DNA of 64,000 bases from Ligustrum vulgare (GCA_963555705.1 OY743179.1:23134692-23198691); one strand, 5' to 3'; counted from the first letter of the stretch, positions 10,882 to 23,843 are shown. Made by a program: numbers and translations. The notes: generated by a model from the letters alone, not told the origin.

Positions 10882-13800
10882 TTAAATAACTTGAATTTTT
10901 GCCTTATCAACCTCAATCCCCTCACTTGAAATTCGGTGCCCAAGAACTATCCCCTCACGAACCATGAAATGACATTTTTCCCAATTCAAGACCAAATTGG
11001 TATCTTCACATCTTTTTAGCACCATTCTCAAATTATTCAAACAATCATCAAATGAAGTACCAAAAACCGAGAAGTCATCCATAAATACGTCAATAAGTTT
11101 CTCCACCATGTCGGAGAAGATAGCCATCATGCATCGTTGGAAAGTAGCGGGGGCATTGCAGAGACCGAAGGGCATCCTCCTATATGCGAAAGTTCCATAT
11201 GGGCATGTGAATGTTGTCTTTTCTTGATCCTCCGGGGCTATAGGAATTTGGTTATAGCCTGAATACCCATCTAGAAAGCAACAATGAGAGTGACCCGCCA
11301 ATCGCTCAAGCATTTGATCGATGAATGGAAGGGGAAAATGATCTTTCCTAGTAGCATTGTTGAGCTTGCGATAATCAATGCAAACTCTCCACCCCGTCAC
11401 TGGCCTCGTTGGAATAAGCTCATTATTCTCATTCTCCACCACCGTTACACCTCCTTTCTTCGGCACTACTTGCACCGGGTTCACCCATGCATTATTCGAG
11501 ATTGGATAGATAATACCCGCATCAAGCCATTTCACCACTTTGGCTCTTACCACTTCCTTCATGTTAGGATTTAACCGACGTTGATGCTCCACCGACGGTT
11601 TGAAATCATCCTCCATAAGAATTTTATGCATGCATAACGAAGGGCAAATACCTCGAATATCCGAGATGGTCCATCCAATAGCCTCCTTGTGCTCCCTCAA
11701 TACCCGAAGCAATTTGTCTTCCTCCACCTCATTCAATAAATTAGAAATAATAACCGGAAGGGTAGAAGATTCCCCCAAGTAAGCATACCTCAAATGAGAA
11801 GGAAGAGGCTTTTGCTCGAGGGTAGGTGCCTTCTCGAGATATGGTAGGGGTGGTGAAGAACTCTTTTTCAACTCCTCAAAGTAGGGGGCCCTCTTGTGTT
11901 GATATTGTGGTGATGCCTCCAAGTAATGAGCCATTTGTTCAAATTCATGATCATCATCCTCAATAGTCAAAGAGTGGGCAATGCAAGACTCCAATGGATC
12001 CTTAGAAATCCCACGGTTGAAGGAGTTTACCACAAGATGATCAATTACATCCACCCGAAAGCATGAATTTGACTCCGAAGGATATTTAATGGCCTTCAAC
12101 ACATTGAAGGTGACTTGCTCATCTTGCACCCTCAAAATCAATTTTCCTTCTTGCACATCAATAAGTGCTCTCCCGGTTGCAAGAAATGGCCTTCCCAATA
12201 TGATCGGAATGTCATGATCTTCCTCCATGTCTAGAATAATGAAATCTGCCGGAAAGATGAATTTATCCACCTTCACAAGAACATCATCAATGATCCCCCA
12301 AGGATATTTGATGGACCTATCCGCCAATTGTAGAGACACGGTGGTTACTTTAGCTTCTCCCAATTCCAATTTCCTGAAAATGGACAAAGGCATCAAATTA
12401 ATGCTAGCACCAAGATCACATAAAGCTTTCCTAAAATTAACATCACCAATAGTGCATGGAATAGTAAAACTCCCCGGATCTTTAATTTTTGGGGGAAGCT
12501 TGTTTTGAATGATGGCACTACATTCCTCAGTTAGCATCACTGTCTCATGCTCTTCAAGCCTTCTTTTGTTGGATAGAATATCCTTCATGAACTTGGCATA
12601 GCTTGACATTTGAGCTAATGCATCGGCGAAAGGAATGTTGATGTGTAGCTTCTTGAACACTTCCAAAAATTTTCCAAATTGACTATCAAGTTTTTGCTTT
12701 TGCAACCTTTGAGGAAATGGAATAGGAGGCACATAAGCCTTGATCGGTGTTGGAGGCTTTGATGTGGATGCTTCCGGCTCACTTTCCTTTGGCACTTCAA
12801 CAATTGTTTTGGATGCTTGAATAGGCTCATTTTCTTCAATGGGGGCCTTACTTGATTGAGTTGTTGGTTGTGGGGCCGTGATCTCAGGAAATTGCACCCC
12901 TCTCCTTGTTGTAATAGCTTGAACATTCTCCCTCGGATTTGTCTCGGTGTTGCCAGGCAAAACTCCTTGTTGCCTTTCCGAGAGAAGTTTAGCTATTTGG
13001 CCCACTTGCTTCTCCAAATTTTTCAAAGAGCCATCATTGCGTTCTTGATATTGTAATTGATGATTTGCTAGCTTGGTGATAGCCTCTTCCCATCCCTCTT
13101 TCTTCTCTTGTGGCTTTGGATTCAACACATTGTGATTGTTGCCATAAGATAGATTAGGATGATTTCTCCAACCGGGATTGTATGTGGGAGCATATGGATT
13201 GAATCCTTGGCGTTGGAATTTTTGAGCATAAGCAACTTGCTCGGTAGATGAAGAACCACTTGCCACCAATGGACACATAGAGCTTTGATGATTAGCCCCA
13301 CATATATCACATACCGGAGGGGCTTGAACCATATTGACGGGCCGAGAGGTTGAAGTAGATAACCCTTCCACTTTCTTGGCTAAGGAATCAATCTTTGACA
13401 AGACAAGTGCATAATCATCACCCCATCTTGTACCACTAGAACTCCTTGGTGCACTTCTATCCGACCACATTGCACTTTGTTCACTCATGATCTCAAACAA
13501 ATCATAAGCCTCCCGAATGCTCTTTGTCTTGATGGACCCATTAGAGGATGAATCCACATTTGAACGGAAAGGAGGAGTTAACCCGGCATAGAAGTGGTTG
13601 ACTTGTTGCCCCAATGTAATCCCATGATTTGGGCACTTCCTAAGCATGTCTTTGAATCTCTCCCAAGCTTCATGAAAGCTCTCCATCTCGAATTGTTGAA
13701 ATGTAGTAATATCATGCTTGAGTTTAGCAACTCTAGATGGTGGGAAAAATTTTGTAGTGAACCTTTGGACAAACTCCACCCAAGTCGTGATACTCCCCGG

Positions 13801-14334
13801 AGGAAAAGTGTCAAGCCATTATCTTGCTTTATTCTTCAAAGTATGTACAAATAACCTCATCCGGATTGCCTCCACATTCACACCCTCATAGTTGAAGTTG
13901 CTACAAATCTCTAGGAACCGTACTACATGAGCATGTGGATTTTCATCGGTCCTCCCATAGAATGAGATGGTGTTGGAGAATAAATTGATGACATCCGGTC
14001 GAAGTTGAAAATTTGGATGATTGTAGGAGGGATAGACAATGCTTCATTGATTCTCGACAGTAGGAGGATTCATGAAATCCCTAAAAAGCATGTCTTCTTC
14101 ATTAACAACGGGCTCTTGAGCTCTAGCCGCTTGAGGAACAAAACCGGGTGGGATTCCACCCCTTGGAGGAATTGCAGCTGGAGCATTAAGCTCGATGTTA
14201 ACTCTTTCTACTTCCATCCCAGTAAGAAGTTGTCTCCTAGCTTCCCGTTGTTTCCTTAACCTACGTCGAAAAGTCCCCTCGATATCCGGATCTATTTCAA
14301 CTAGATCAAGACTTCTACTTCGACGCATGCACAA
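10882..14334 (-). pseudogene. Athila gag-protease-reverse transcriptase
   Basis: A single frame of about 1,150 codons from ATG at 14334 to TAA at 10882, broken by TGA near 14046 and TAA near 13820. The part from 13779 is open for 965 codons. Domains in order: gag with EAWERFKDMLRKCPNHGI and HFYAGL; a CCHC-like cluster CDICGANHQSSMC (about 13300); retropepsin with ALCDLGASINLMP (about 12410, Asp-Leu-Gly instead of Asp-Thr/Ser-Gly, usual in Athila); RT with WRVCIDYRKLNNATRKDHFP, MPFGLCNAPATFQRCM and active site FMDDF (about 11080). In an intact element this makes the virus-like particle and copies the RNA. The LTR 5' of it and the primer site fit. It is non-functional because of the stops. Confidence 0.92.
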
Positions 14335-14468
14335 TCAATAACCTAGAACAACACAAGAAATTAGAAGATTTCTTACACTAAACAAAACAAAAGAAAATTT
14401 GTACAAGAAATAAAAGTAACTAAAAGTCAAAACTAATATCAACTAAAATGTAATTTAAATAGAAACAA

Positions 14469-14492
14469 TCCCCGGCAATGGCGCCAAAAACT
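14469..14492 (-). promoter_or_regulatory. Athila primer-binding site
   Basis: Minus strand: TGGCGCCATTGCCGGGGA, six to seven bases after the 5' LTR end. This TGGCGCCRTTGCCGGGGA site, complementary to a tRNA 3' end (usually assigned to tRNA-Asp), is typical of Athila and related Gypsy elements. Confidence 0.85.
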
Positions 14493-16032
14493 TGTTCGCT
14501 ACAAACACACCGCAAGTGCACGAGTCGCATACAAGTGATAGTGGACTAATTGAGTCCGGTTTATCGATCCCACAAGGATTGTCTATTTCAACTACACTCT
14601 AGTATAATTAATTTTAACAAGAAACACACACAATAAAGGTTTGTTTTGGGAAAGTTTTTGTACTAGAATTAAAGTTGCAATTATAAATAAATAACTAGAA
14701 AAATGGTGATGAATAGATGATAAAGGAGTGTTGGGATTCTTGATTCTACTTGACCATTACCTAATTGCATTATCAACAAGCAAATAGAAATACAATTCAT
14801 TAATCATGTTAGACCCGATTTTCCAAGCTTAGCCAATTACCTCTCTCGAGTGAAATCAACCATAATTAGTGGCATTAACCTACTGTATCTCTATGTCGAT
14901 TAAAAACACACCAATTGCATTAAACCTTTGTGAAAATAGCTCAATGGGTCATCTAGGGTTTTAGGTATATCTCTATCTTAAACAAGAACCTAGAGCAAAT
15001 ATTGTATTGATCTAGAATACACAACAATTTCTCAATAATTGCACATCCCATGAAACCTAAGCATAAATGTGGCCACAATAAATGCTAGTCAATAAATACA
15101 ACAATAAATGCACAAGATAATAAAAAGCTTAAACTCTTAATACAGGAATTAAAATCAACTAAGTTAGGTCAAACTTCATCAATAATCCCAACACAAAATA
15201 GTTTAGCCCATAGTGAAATAACAATAAAATGTAAGAATTAAATACATCTTTTCAACTATGAAGTAAAATAAATAGAGAAATATGAAGATTAAGCAAAAAC
15301 ACTTCCCTTCACCAATGGTTCTTGCTTCAAAATATCACTATTCTTCCACAATAATGTTGGTATTTCTCCCCTTAATCAATATTCATCAACTATACTATAC
15401 AAAATCAAGAGAAATTACAAGATAAAAGGATAAAATAAAAGAGAAAGAGAGAGAGAGAGATAGGGTTTTCTTGAGTTGAAAAGAGGAAAAAAAGTTATTC
15501 AAAATTTGGCCAAAACCACCTCAAAAACCCCCTAAAAATCGCTAGATCCGCGTCCTTCAGCATCTGGGCCGAATCGGGTCGCACCGGGTAGGCCCAGAAT
15601 TCACTTCAAAATTTTGACCACGCGATCGCGTGGCATAGCACCTCGCGATCGCTTGGTTGAGGTGAAAACTCTCGGGTTGAGTTTATGCCTGAACTCGCGA
15701 GCGCGACAGACTCATAACCACGCAATCGCGTGGTTGACCTGAGTGATGATTTTGCAGCTTGATCGTCTTTTGGTGATTTGCAATTAGGTCCTCCATCTTT
15801 CAATGTAGATCAACTTTGTCCTCATACTTTGGCTCTTTGATGGATTTGACTCTTTTCTCCTCAATTTCTTTAAGTATTCATCCATTTAGCTTCTTTCTTG
15901 TGCTTTCTCCATGAAGTTGATTGTTAAACCTATTTAACCACAAAATATGCACAATTAAGTAGGTATTTGTCCAAATTGCTTAAAAAGTATTACTAAAAAT
16001 ATATGAAATATGCATGTAAAATGCACTCAACA
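14493..16032 (-). repeat. Athila 5' LTR
   Basis: 1540 bp, TGTTCGCTAC at the left and CTCAACA at the right on the plus strand. Collinear with 4421-5937. It contains three near-perfect CG-rich palindromes: CCACGCGATCGCGTGG at 15618-15633, a CTCGCGATCGCTTGG variant at 15641-15656, and CCACGCAATCGCGTGG at 15718-15733. Confidence 0.93.
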
Positions 16033-16037
16033 AGGTG

Positions 16038-17052
16038 CACCATTCCTTCATGAAGCAATGTGTGAATAGGAAACACTCCTTGATGGATTTTATAACAAGG
16101 TTTGATGGTGTTGTTGTGCACCAGAGGCACGAGGAACAATATGCAGACCACATTGACTCGAAGTCGGCATCCTTGGCTGACGACGCATTTCGTGATGAAA
16201 GAGCTGATGTCAAAGGTGTACATGAAAGAATTTTTTTTACTATTTCATGAGGAGCTTGCTTAAAGCATGTCGTAGGGGATACCTTGTGTAAATAATTGAT
16301 TGATTTTAAGACGTATGAGGTCGAATGCTAGAGAAAGAGGGATGACCATGGTCGAAGATGAACAGTTGATTACTACATAGAGAGTGACGTCGCAATGTGC
16401 ACATGTATGCTATTCTTGAATGAGGGCATCCTATGCCGCCATATATTGAGGTATTTCATGCGCAAAAAGTATATAAATTGTCGCCATTTTACATCGAGCA
16501 CATGTGGACAAAGGACGCAAAATCGAGTCCAGTGTTTGAGGCACCACCATTCTCCAACAAACAAAAGTCAATTCCCTCGTGTCTTGGAGCAATGAGAGCA
16601 TAATTGAACGATCTATTGACAATGCATCGCTGACTCAAATATCTACAAATTACGTGATTAACGGTTAAGAGACATGAAAATTGGAGTGAATAATTTACTT
16701 GCGATAGAGGGAATAACCCCATAATCAACTAAGGGTAAAGGCAAAGTTCCACATGGGGCTAGTGGAAAGCAAATAAAGTCCTCGAAAGAGAATCAATGAA
16801 GCAAGCAAATCAAGTATGCGGATTCTATAGTAGACCCGGACATGACAAGCAAAATGTCCAGACGCGCTGTCAGCGGAACACAATGCCTATCGTCCCTATC
16901 TCTAATCACAGGAATTAGAGGAGGTAGGAGCATACTATACACAATCATATTCAAAGAATTCATTTCAAGTAGAACCCTTTCACCTAGGTCAGACGAATGT
17001 CTATAAGCCTCCCAAATTCTTCGACTATGATGTATACGGATTATGGGAATGA
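16038..17052 (+). pseudogene. FAR1-type MULE transposase pseudogene 1, C-terminal piece
   Basis: Immediately after the duplicated AGGTG the frame continues with HHSFMKQCVNRKHSLMDFIT and EEQYADHIDSKSASLADDAF, the helical insertion region that follows SSQRVE in MULE transposases. A SWIM zinc finger follows near 16395-16460 (CTCMLFLNEGILCRHIL, pattern CxCx(n)CxH), then a segment SPVFEAPPFSN-like and a decayed basic tail ending about 17052. Multiple stops and shifts lie between 16250 and 16400. With the two earlier pieces it makes one gene broken by two retrotransposons. Confidence 0.82.
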
Positions 17053-18571
17053 ATCATTGAGCTTTACTTGTATTGTTTTAATTTCGCAATGTTGTAATGT
17101 AAACTTGTCTTAATTCAAGTGAAATTTCGTATGTTAAATCATGTGATTCATTATTTGTAATTTACAACAACATAACGATCAAACCAACCAATTTAGTAAA
17201 ATTAAATAAAAATATTTAATTAAGTCCACAGAGATGTTTAATTAATAAAAAAAGAAGGAACGAAAAAAGACAAAAAATAGGGGGGGGGGGAAGCCATGTG
17301 GATATCCCGTCGTTGATCAAAAACCGGGTTAGTTTGGAACCTAATTGCACATTTTTGGAAAGTTTGAGACATATGCTATAAGTTTTCTTTTTTGTTAATT
17401 AACTATATATAGGTAGAATTGTCCTTATGCGTGACATTAATGACAAAGATGGGTGGAAATCTTCAGTAGGAATGATGAAAGAATAAATGCAAGGTTAGGG
17501 GTTGAGAGAGGATAGGAAAAGAATGAGTGGATTACCACAATTCAAAAAGCTTGGAGACTAGGTCCTGCTCTCTTTGCTATTTTGAGGTCATTTTTTGTTT
17601 TTATTTTCGAAAACAATAAAAACGCATTTTCTTTACAATTTTTGAAAACGTATTTTAGAAAACAAAAAAATTGTACACAAAACCAAAACGCCAAAAACTT
17701 TATTTTGGGCGTTTTAAGTGTATTTCACAAAAAAAAAAAATTTAAAAAGCGGAAAACGAGTTTTTATGTTTTTTTTTTTTTTCTTTTTTTTTGGGGGGAG
17801 GGGGAGGGGGGCTAATTATCCTAACTTAGAACTAAGCATTGAATAAAGTTTTATGGAATTCAATATCGACATTACAAAAAGCATTCAGTGAGAATTCTTG
17901 TTGTTATGGTGTTGGCAAAAAATATGAGTTTTTTTGCAAAAAACTTTTTGTTAGCAAAAATCATTACAAAAAATATAGAACTCCAACTTTATATACATTA
18001 GTTATTTTGATTCTATGTATGAGGTTGGATTAGTAAACTCTACTTTTAGGGTAATAATTCAAAAAATGCTTTGAACATGGACTCTATGTGTTATTATTTT
18101 AGGGGATGTTTACAAAAATACCCTACTTTTAAGGATCAAACTGAAATTTACTTAAATTTTATAAAAATTAAAAATTACTTATAATAAAATTGTAAAAACT
18201 GAAAAATACTTCATAATTTCGTAAAGTATCACAATCTGATACTCATGATACTTTTCAAATCTGTTAGTAACACGATATGATGATACTTTTCAAGTTTTTT
18301 AAGTATCACAGTATGAAACTTTACAAATTTTTATGATACTTTGTTTCAAACATAAAATCAAACACTTTCTCTACACTATTCTTTACATTATCATTGCAGA
18401 CCAAAATCTAAATTTCATCCCAGTCGTCAAAATTGACTAGCAAAAGATCTAGTGCATGTTTCGCACACTGGAGTCATATATTCCAATACAAGATCTAGCA
18501 GGAGTTAAGATAGATTGGACCCAAGGAAGGGGAATCAAGCGAAAATGGAGTCCGGTTAATGTAAATTTATC
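17053..18571. other. Intergenic, no gene seen
   Basis: AT-rich DNA with homopolymer runs (G-run at 17281, poly-A/poly-T near 17730-17800). It includes a stretch of self-complementary A/T words near 17900-17970 and a degenerate block between 18210 and 18350 in which words like GTATCACA and ATGATACTTTTCAA recur. No supported open reading frame. Confidence 0.6.
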
Positions 18572-18783
18572 CTTGTGAATCTCAAAATATTGTGGGTGGT
18601 AGAGTACGGAGTATTCTTACTCCTGAGACACATCTCTAATATTGATAAGCATTTGAACTTAATCTTGTGAACCTCAAAAGGATTAGGAGTGGTGGAGTAC
18701 GGAGTATTCTTACTCTTGAGACACAAAAAAAAAAAAAAAGATTAGGGGTGGTAGAGTATGGGGTATTATTACTCTTGATACAC
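18572..18783. repeat. Tandem repeat, about 92-bp unit
   Basis: Two units start CTTGTGAA(T/C)CTCAAAA at 18572 and 18664. A partial third (from 18732) repeats GGTGGTAGAGTA.GG.GTATT.TTACTCTTGA. It is interrupted by a 15-A run at about 18727. Non-coding. Confidence 0.75.
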
Positions 18784-20313
18784 ACCTCTACTTTTGATGA
18801 TCATAAATGTTTCCCCCATTTTGTGTTTTGCATGTATGAGTCTATGACTCATTCATCCTTCTTCAGGAGCAATAATAATAATATCATTTCAGTATGTTTA
18901 GATGATAATCTTTGTTTCTTCTGGAGTAAATATGTACTTCTTCTGGAGTACATAAGTGCTTGTTCAAGAACTTTGATCAAAACTGTTTATCTCAATCATA
19001 TACTATTATCTCATAATACTGATGAGATTATTTTCACATTAGCCATATCCGTGCTATCATGTGATATTATCTTATCATACATCAACATTTTTCTTGTTGA
19101 ATAAATTATTTTCATCCACCATTTCAAATACAGATATTGGTAACTTCTGGTACCATTTGTTGAAATATCAAATAACAATCATATATTAAATTTTATGAAT
19201 AGAAATATTTAAAGCCAGTAGAACCAACCAGTAACGTAATATGCTTGAAACTTGTAGAACCAATCATATAGGTGGTAACGTAATATGTATATTTAAAGCT
19301 GATAAAACCAACCATATAGGTGGTAACAATATAAAGGAATATTTACATTTCATAAATGAGCAAGTCATATCTCCAAATTCAGTCAAGGTATTCATAATAG
19401 TCCAGTCCATTACGATAATGAGTTATACTCAATACATCATGACATGGTAACTATTATGTTACTTTTTAAATCTTTTAATTTATCATATTGATCACATAGT
19501 ACTGTCAAATGATTGAGAATATATATTCTATTAGTATTTATCATCAGATCAGTAATTATGATTAATCAAATTCATTAAATCACGATTAATATACTTTAAC
19601 GTATCATCAAGGACAAAATCGTCCATATTTTAATATATTGATCATATGAGTAAATCGAAACCGTCAATAGGTTTGAAATTTAATTTAGAACAAACTTACT
19701 TTTTGTCCGAAGTTCAAAATCTCACCGGAATTGCTTCAAAAATAGTTTTTACGAAGCCGCCATGTTCGACCACCGGAAAATGTACAAAACTGCACAAAAC
19801 AGAAAAGTAAGACCACAGAAAAATCAAAAACATCGATATGAACAAACTACCTTTTGACACCGTCGCCGAAAAACCCTGCACGCGCCGGTTTGACTTCTGC
19901 ACGTGGGCCTCACGCGAGTCACGCGCCGTCGCGTCGGTGCCGGAGAATCATCCCGTCTCCGTGGTTATGGATCTGGTCTCCGATCGTCGATTGAATATAC
20001 GATTTTTTGTAGATCGGCTTTGAAAGATTCAGATTTTCCAATTTTTCCAACTTTTCTTTTTGCACAACATCGCGACCACGTTTCTTTCCTCATATGGAAC
20101 CTTTTGAATCATGCAAAGTTTCCATCTTTCTTGATGTTTTCAGATCTACAATATGTGGGTTGTTTTCTAAAGCCAAAAGTGTTTGATTTGGGAAAGGAAA
20201 ACATTGATTGATAATAATCAGGGTTTCTAATACAGAGGCTCATCATTTAGATGCAACTGTAGAGTATACTTCCATCATATTGCTCAATTGGCTAGAGATT
20301 CGTGCTGATAACG
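18784..20313. other. Intergenic / degraded retroelement leader
   Basis: No supported gene. A short two-copy repeat (ACCAATCATATAGGTGGTAAC-like) lies at 19258-19328. Bases about 19855-19990 are unusually GC- and CpG-rich for this window. The right end up to 20313 is the primer side of the minus-strand Copia LTR at 20314, so part of this stretch may be decayed Copia leader. Confidence 0.45.
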
Positions 20314-20530
20314 TGTTGTAAAACTATCATAATAATAATATATGAATAGAGAGAGAAAGAGAGATGTGAAGAGGAGATAATTCTCATTCAATAGGTGTAT
20401 TCAATGTTACAAGAAAAAGCCCTATTTATAGGAATTGATAGGGGAAAATATAGTCATTCATACCTATTAAATTATTGTTATAAGTTAGGTAGAAATTAGG
20501 TAAAGTTAGATTAGGGAATAATTTACAACA
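20314..20530 (-). repeat. Copia LTR remnant with adjacent primer site
   Basis: TGTTGTAAAA at the left and TTTACAACA at the right: a 217-bp LTR with a TATA-like CCTATTTATAGG. On the minus strand it is followed by CGTTATCAGCACGAATC, the primer-site context also seen after the Copia B LTR at 50819. No second LTR was found, so it is a truncated element rather than a clean solo LTR. Confidence 0.75.
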
Positions 20531-20919
20531 ATTTTGAGGTTTTATTTTTACAATTATTTTCATTATTCACGAAATATGGAACAACAATTCAATCATAACA
20601 AAAGGAAAAAGCAGTAGTATTACGATTTTAGATTACATACATGTCCTACTCGAATAAACATAAATTATAAATTGAATACAATCACATAAGAAACTCGAAA
20701 AAGTTGAAGGATATGGGTCCTAGGGAAAGTCGTCATTGGGAAAACCATGGAAACCACCGTAGTTGCTACTATCAACACTGGTGTACCTATCATCACGTGT
20801 TTCATCAAATGAGAACTGTTAATGATGAGGCTCATCCACGAGATGCGGCTTGAAAGTACACAAATTATCCACAGAAAGCGATAAGACATTTAATGTAATT
20901 AGTGTCTATAAACACTCAA

Positions 20920-23843
20920 CAAAATAATGAGTAAAAGAATTTCAGAATACCAAGACTGAAATGTGTGGGACAAGTTCTTCTATCATGTCCATTACGGCCA
21001 CATGCTCTACAGTTTCTACTAGGCTGAGACATCGCTTTCTCCTTCCCTGACTTTAGTCGCTTCCCGCACCCTTTAGTCCTAACAGGATTTGGGTCAACGA
21101 CAACCTGAGTCTCGTCATGGCTCTTGCTTCTATTCCTACTCATCCTGACATCTCCTCCATCGTCAATCTCTTTTGCGCATAGTTTGAGACTCCGAAACTC
21201 ATCCATGAGAAAGTTGCTGCAAACATCTGTTAAAGCACACTCTTCAACCAAATCAGATGCCATATAACTCAACATTCCATGTCTTGATAATAATGACTGC
21301 CCCTGTGACACACCATCTCCTAACTAGTATACAGGGCCAACTTTCGCATTTTCTTGTCCACCTCCGAAGTATATACTTATCTGGTAAAACCATCACTTGT
21401 TTTTCTTCATAAAAGAAAGAATGTGGCGACATGGATATCCATTGAAATCAAACATTTGACAACTGCAGGAGATGATATCGGACTCAGCGAAATAAGTCAA
21501 TAGCCGTTGTCGAGTATCTGTATGCCCTGGATCAAATAGATGAACCACATAAACTTGTAACGCATCTAAGCTTGATCTCCTTGAGAAAATGTAGAAGTTA
21601 CTCTGCTCTAGTTCTGTTTGGAAAAGTAAAAACAACGTCTTCGTGTATATACCTACCATTTGATTTTCCATCATTGAAGACGTAATTAGCCGTGGCTGCT
21701 CACTAAGATCAGTGTGGTTAGCAATTAACTCTTTATGTATCTGATGCTTCAAAGCCCTATTAAATCTTGTAATGAAATATATCAAAGAGTTCTTTCTTTT
21801 GATATATCTCTTAAAGAATGCGTGATTACTCTCCAATCTCTGGCTGCTAGACATCCCTGCTGCAAAGACGTGTTTGACGTACGCTGGCACCTAACAACTC
21901 TGTATTTTATATATAGTTTGAATCCATTCATTAGTCCCTAACTCAGTGGTTTCCATTACCTCAGTCCAATGGTGCTCGAGCTCCTCCGCCGACTATGATT
22001 TTCTAATAATATTTACCAACATGTGGTACTGTTCCCTATACAATATGACACTCATCTTTTCAGAGAACTTGTTCAAATATACCACAAACAATACCGGTGC
22101 AATGTACTACGAAATACTTCCCTAACAGCTCTAGAAATTGCACTATCCTGATTAGTGATAATCCCCCTCGGGGTAGCTTGGGTAGGCATAGCTTCAAGGA
22201 ACTTTGAAAAAATCCAAACAAGACTCTGTTTTCTCATCGCTCAACAATCCACACACAAAAACAATAGTCTAGCGATGGTGGTTAACCCCAACAAATGGAG
22301 CAAAAATCATGGAGTACTTGTTGGTATTTTATGTCATGTCGAACACAACTGCCTCACCGAAATAGGCATATGAGCTTCTTGATTCACAATATGCCCAAAC
22401 ACATCGAGTGAAGACACCACTCTCATCAGTCTCGTAAGTATAAAAGAAGTTGGGGTTCCTTTCTTGCTCCGAACTGAAATGGTCAATAAGTGTCTCGACG
22501 TCGTGATCCTGCAGTGTTTGAAGGACATCCCTTTGATGGTTCCTGATATCGTTCTCCTCACACCCCATTGATGATGGACCACCCGCATCTATCTCCATAA
22601 GTCGTACTTACTGACACGTGGGAATATTTGCCTCAGAAAACTGTTGGACAAGTGCCATTTTTGCAGCTAACACCTTCTGATGTGATCGTAACAAATGCAT
22701 CTTGCCAGGTGTAGTAAGCGGGTGATTATGCTCCTCCACAAAATGACTAACAGCCCATAAATTTCTAGTTTTTTGTTTCACCACTGATAGTCTAGCAAGA
22801 TACCCACACCGTGTATGTCCACGGTTTTCGCTCCCCTGTATGTTGTACAGAATTTTTAATCATCATCTGGTAATCATCGTTTGTCTTCCCCTCCCTTGAG
22901 CACACAAACATTTTCCAAACAATCTCATTGGTTTCTTTTTTCCTTCTGGTGTTGTCTACCCATGTGCTAAACCCCGCTTCTCGCTCATATTGATTGTAAA
23001 AATTGTACGCATCATCAAGTGATGTGATCCGGGATAGGAGCTCAAAGATGAAATCAAGACACGGGCAATGCAACAACAATTTACATGGAAAATTAATCAA
23101 GTTTTGTGTTAGGCCCGAATCGAGGATCAGACAAGATCAAATTGTTTCAAAAGGACGAAGAAAATGTGCAGCCGAGTCGTCCACGCGACCACGTGGTGAA
23201 AATGAGGTGCGATCGCGCGATGGCATCAAAAATCAACTTGAGAGTTTTAGGTGACTCCACGCGATCGTGACGCCGAAGCCTAAACGATCACGTAGTTGAA
23301 TTCAGAGCAATTTTACGCGTTTTGTTTATTAATTTCAGTTTTAGGTTAATTATGACTCTATTTTGAGCTCATTAGCGGCAACCCTAGTTTTTAGGTTATT
23401 TTACTTATTTATATGTTTTTCCATTCATTGTAAAAATAGTTTTGGTTTAATAAACAGTTTTATTGAGGATTCAATAAATTTATAGGTGGATTCCTATATT
23501 TCATAGAACTTATCAAGATTATCATCTTGTGGCCTTCATCCCGAACTTATCAAATATTCACGAGAGTATTTGTGGCATTCAAAACTAGAAACTTATTAAG
23601 GAAGCTGGACAAATCCTTGTGGCGTTTCGCAAATCTTGGTTCTTCAATTCGCATCGTCGATCTCGTGTCGTAATTGTCGGGTCAAGATTCCACCGTCTAT
23701 CCACAACCTGGGTTCAGAACTTTCCGGCGTTAATTCCGTGCATCTCGAATCGTATCATTGTCAAGTGTTTCAAAATGTTGACCAATTTTAGAAATTGAAC
23801 CGATAGTAACTTGGGGAACAAATACATTGTCATCACCTTCCAT
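20920..23843 (-). pseudogene. FAR1-type MULE transposase pseudogene 2
   Basis: ATG at 23843 begins EGDDNVFVPQVTIGSISKIG. After a solo-LTR insertion (23020-23757) the frame continues SLDDAYNFYNQYEREAGFST (FAR1 domain), then IDAGGPSSMG and NPNFFYTYETDESGVFTRCV (linker and catalytic domain start, about 22330-22600). Further along are SSSQRLESNHAFFKRYIKRK, the SWIM finger CSCQMFDFNGYPCRHIL (about 21420-21480) and a C-terminal zinc knuckle CRACGRNGHDRRTC (about 20985). The catalytic core between 21900 and 22330 is badly decayed. It belongs to the same broad family as pseudogene 1 but is on the opposite strand and diverged. FAR1-type MULE proteins are the ancestors of plant FHY3/FAR1 light-signalling factors; here it is a dead transposase. 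Confidence 0.82.
23020..23757 (+). repeat. Gypsy solo LTR in MULE pseudogene 2
   Basis: It starts TGATGTGATCC, identical to the start of the LTR family at 31123, and ends CGTATCA. TCAAG stands on both sides (23015-23019 and 23761-23765), with three extra bases (TTG) between LTR end and right copy. It contains CCACGCGACCACGTGG and GCGATCGCGCGATGG palindromic blocks in the U3 half. No interior or second LTR remains, as after LTR-LTR recombination. Orientation is inferred from the TGATGTGATCC end. Confidence 0.75.

Larger units (their letters stand above)
4421..16032 (-). mobile_element. Athila-type Ty3/Gypsy LTR retrotransposon
   Basis: An 11.6-kb element with LTRs of 1517 and 1540 bp, TGTT...AACA ends, a 5-bp target duplication AGGTG (4416-4420 and 16033-16037), a primer site next to the right LTR and a purine tract next to the left LTR, so it is transcribed leftwards. 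It encodes gag, protease, reverse transcriptase, RNase H and integrase in one broken frame, with FMDD in place of YMDD in the RT, as in Athila-type elements. The two LTRs differ at only scattered positions by eye, so insertion is fairly recent. It cannot move by itself: gag-pol has several stops and frameshifts and a duplicated/inverted insert. It interrupts MULE pseudogene 1. Confidence 0.93.

Noticed and set aside
10997..12508. Plus-strand frames inside Athila gag-pol
   Set aside because: Antisense shadows of the 965-codon minus-strand frame.
17582..18033. Phe/Lys-rich open frames
   Set aside because: Low-complexity translations of A/T runs.
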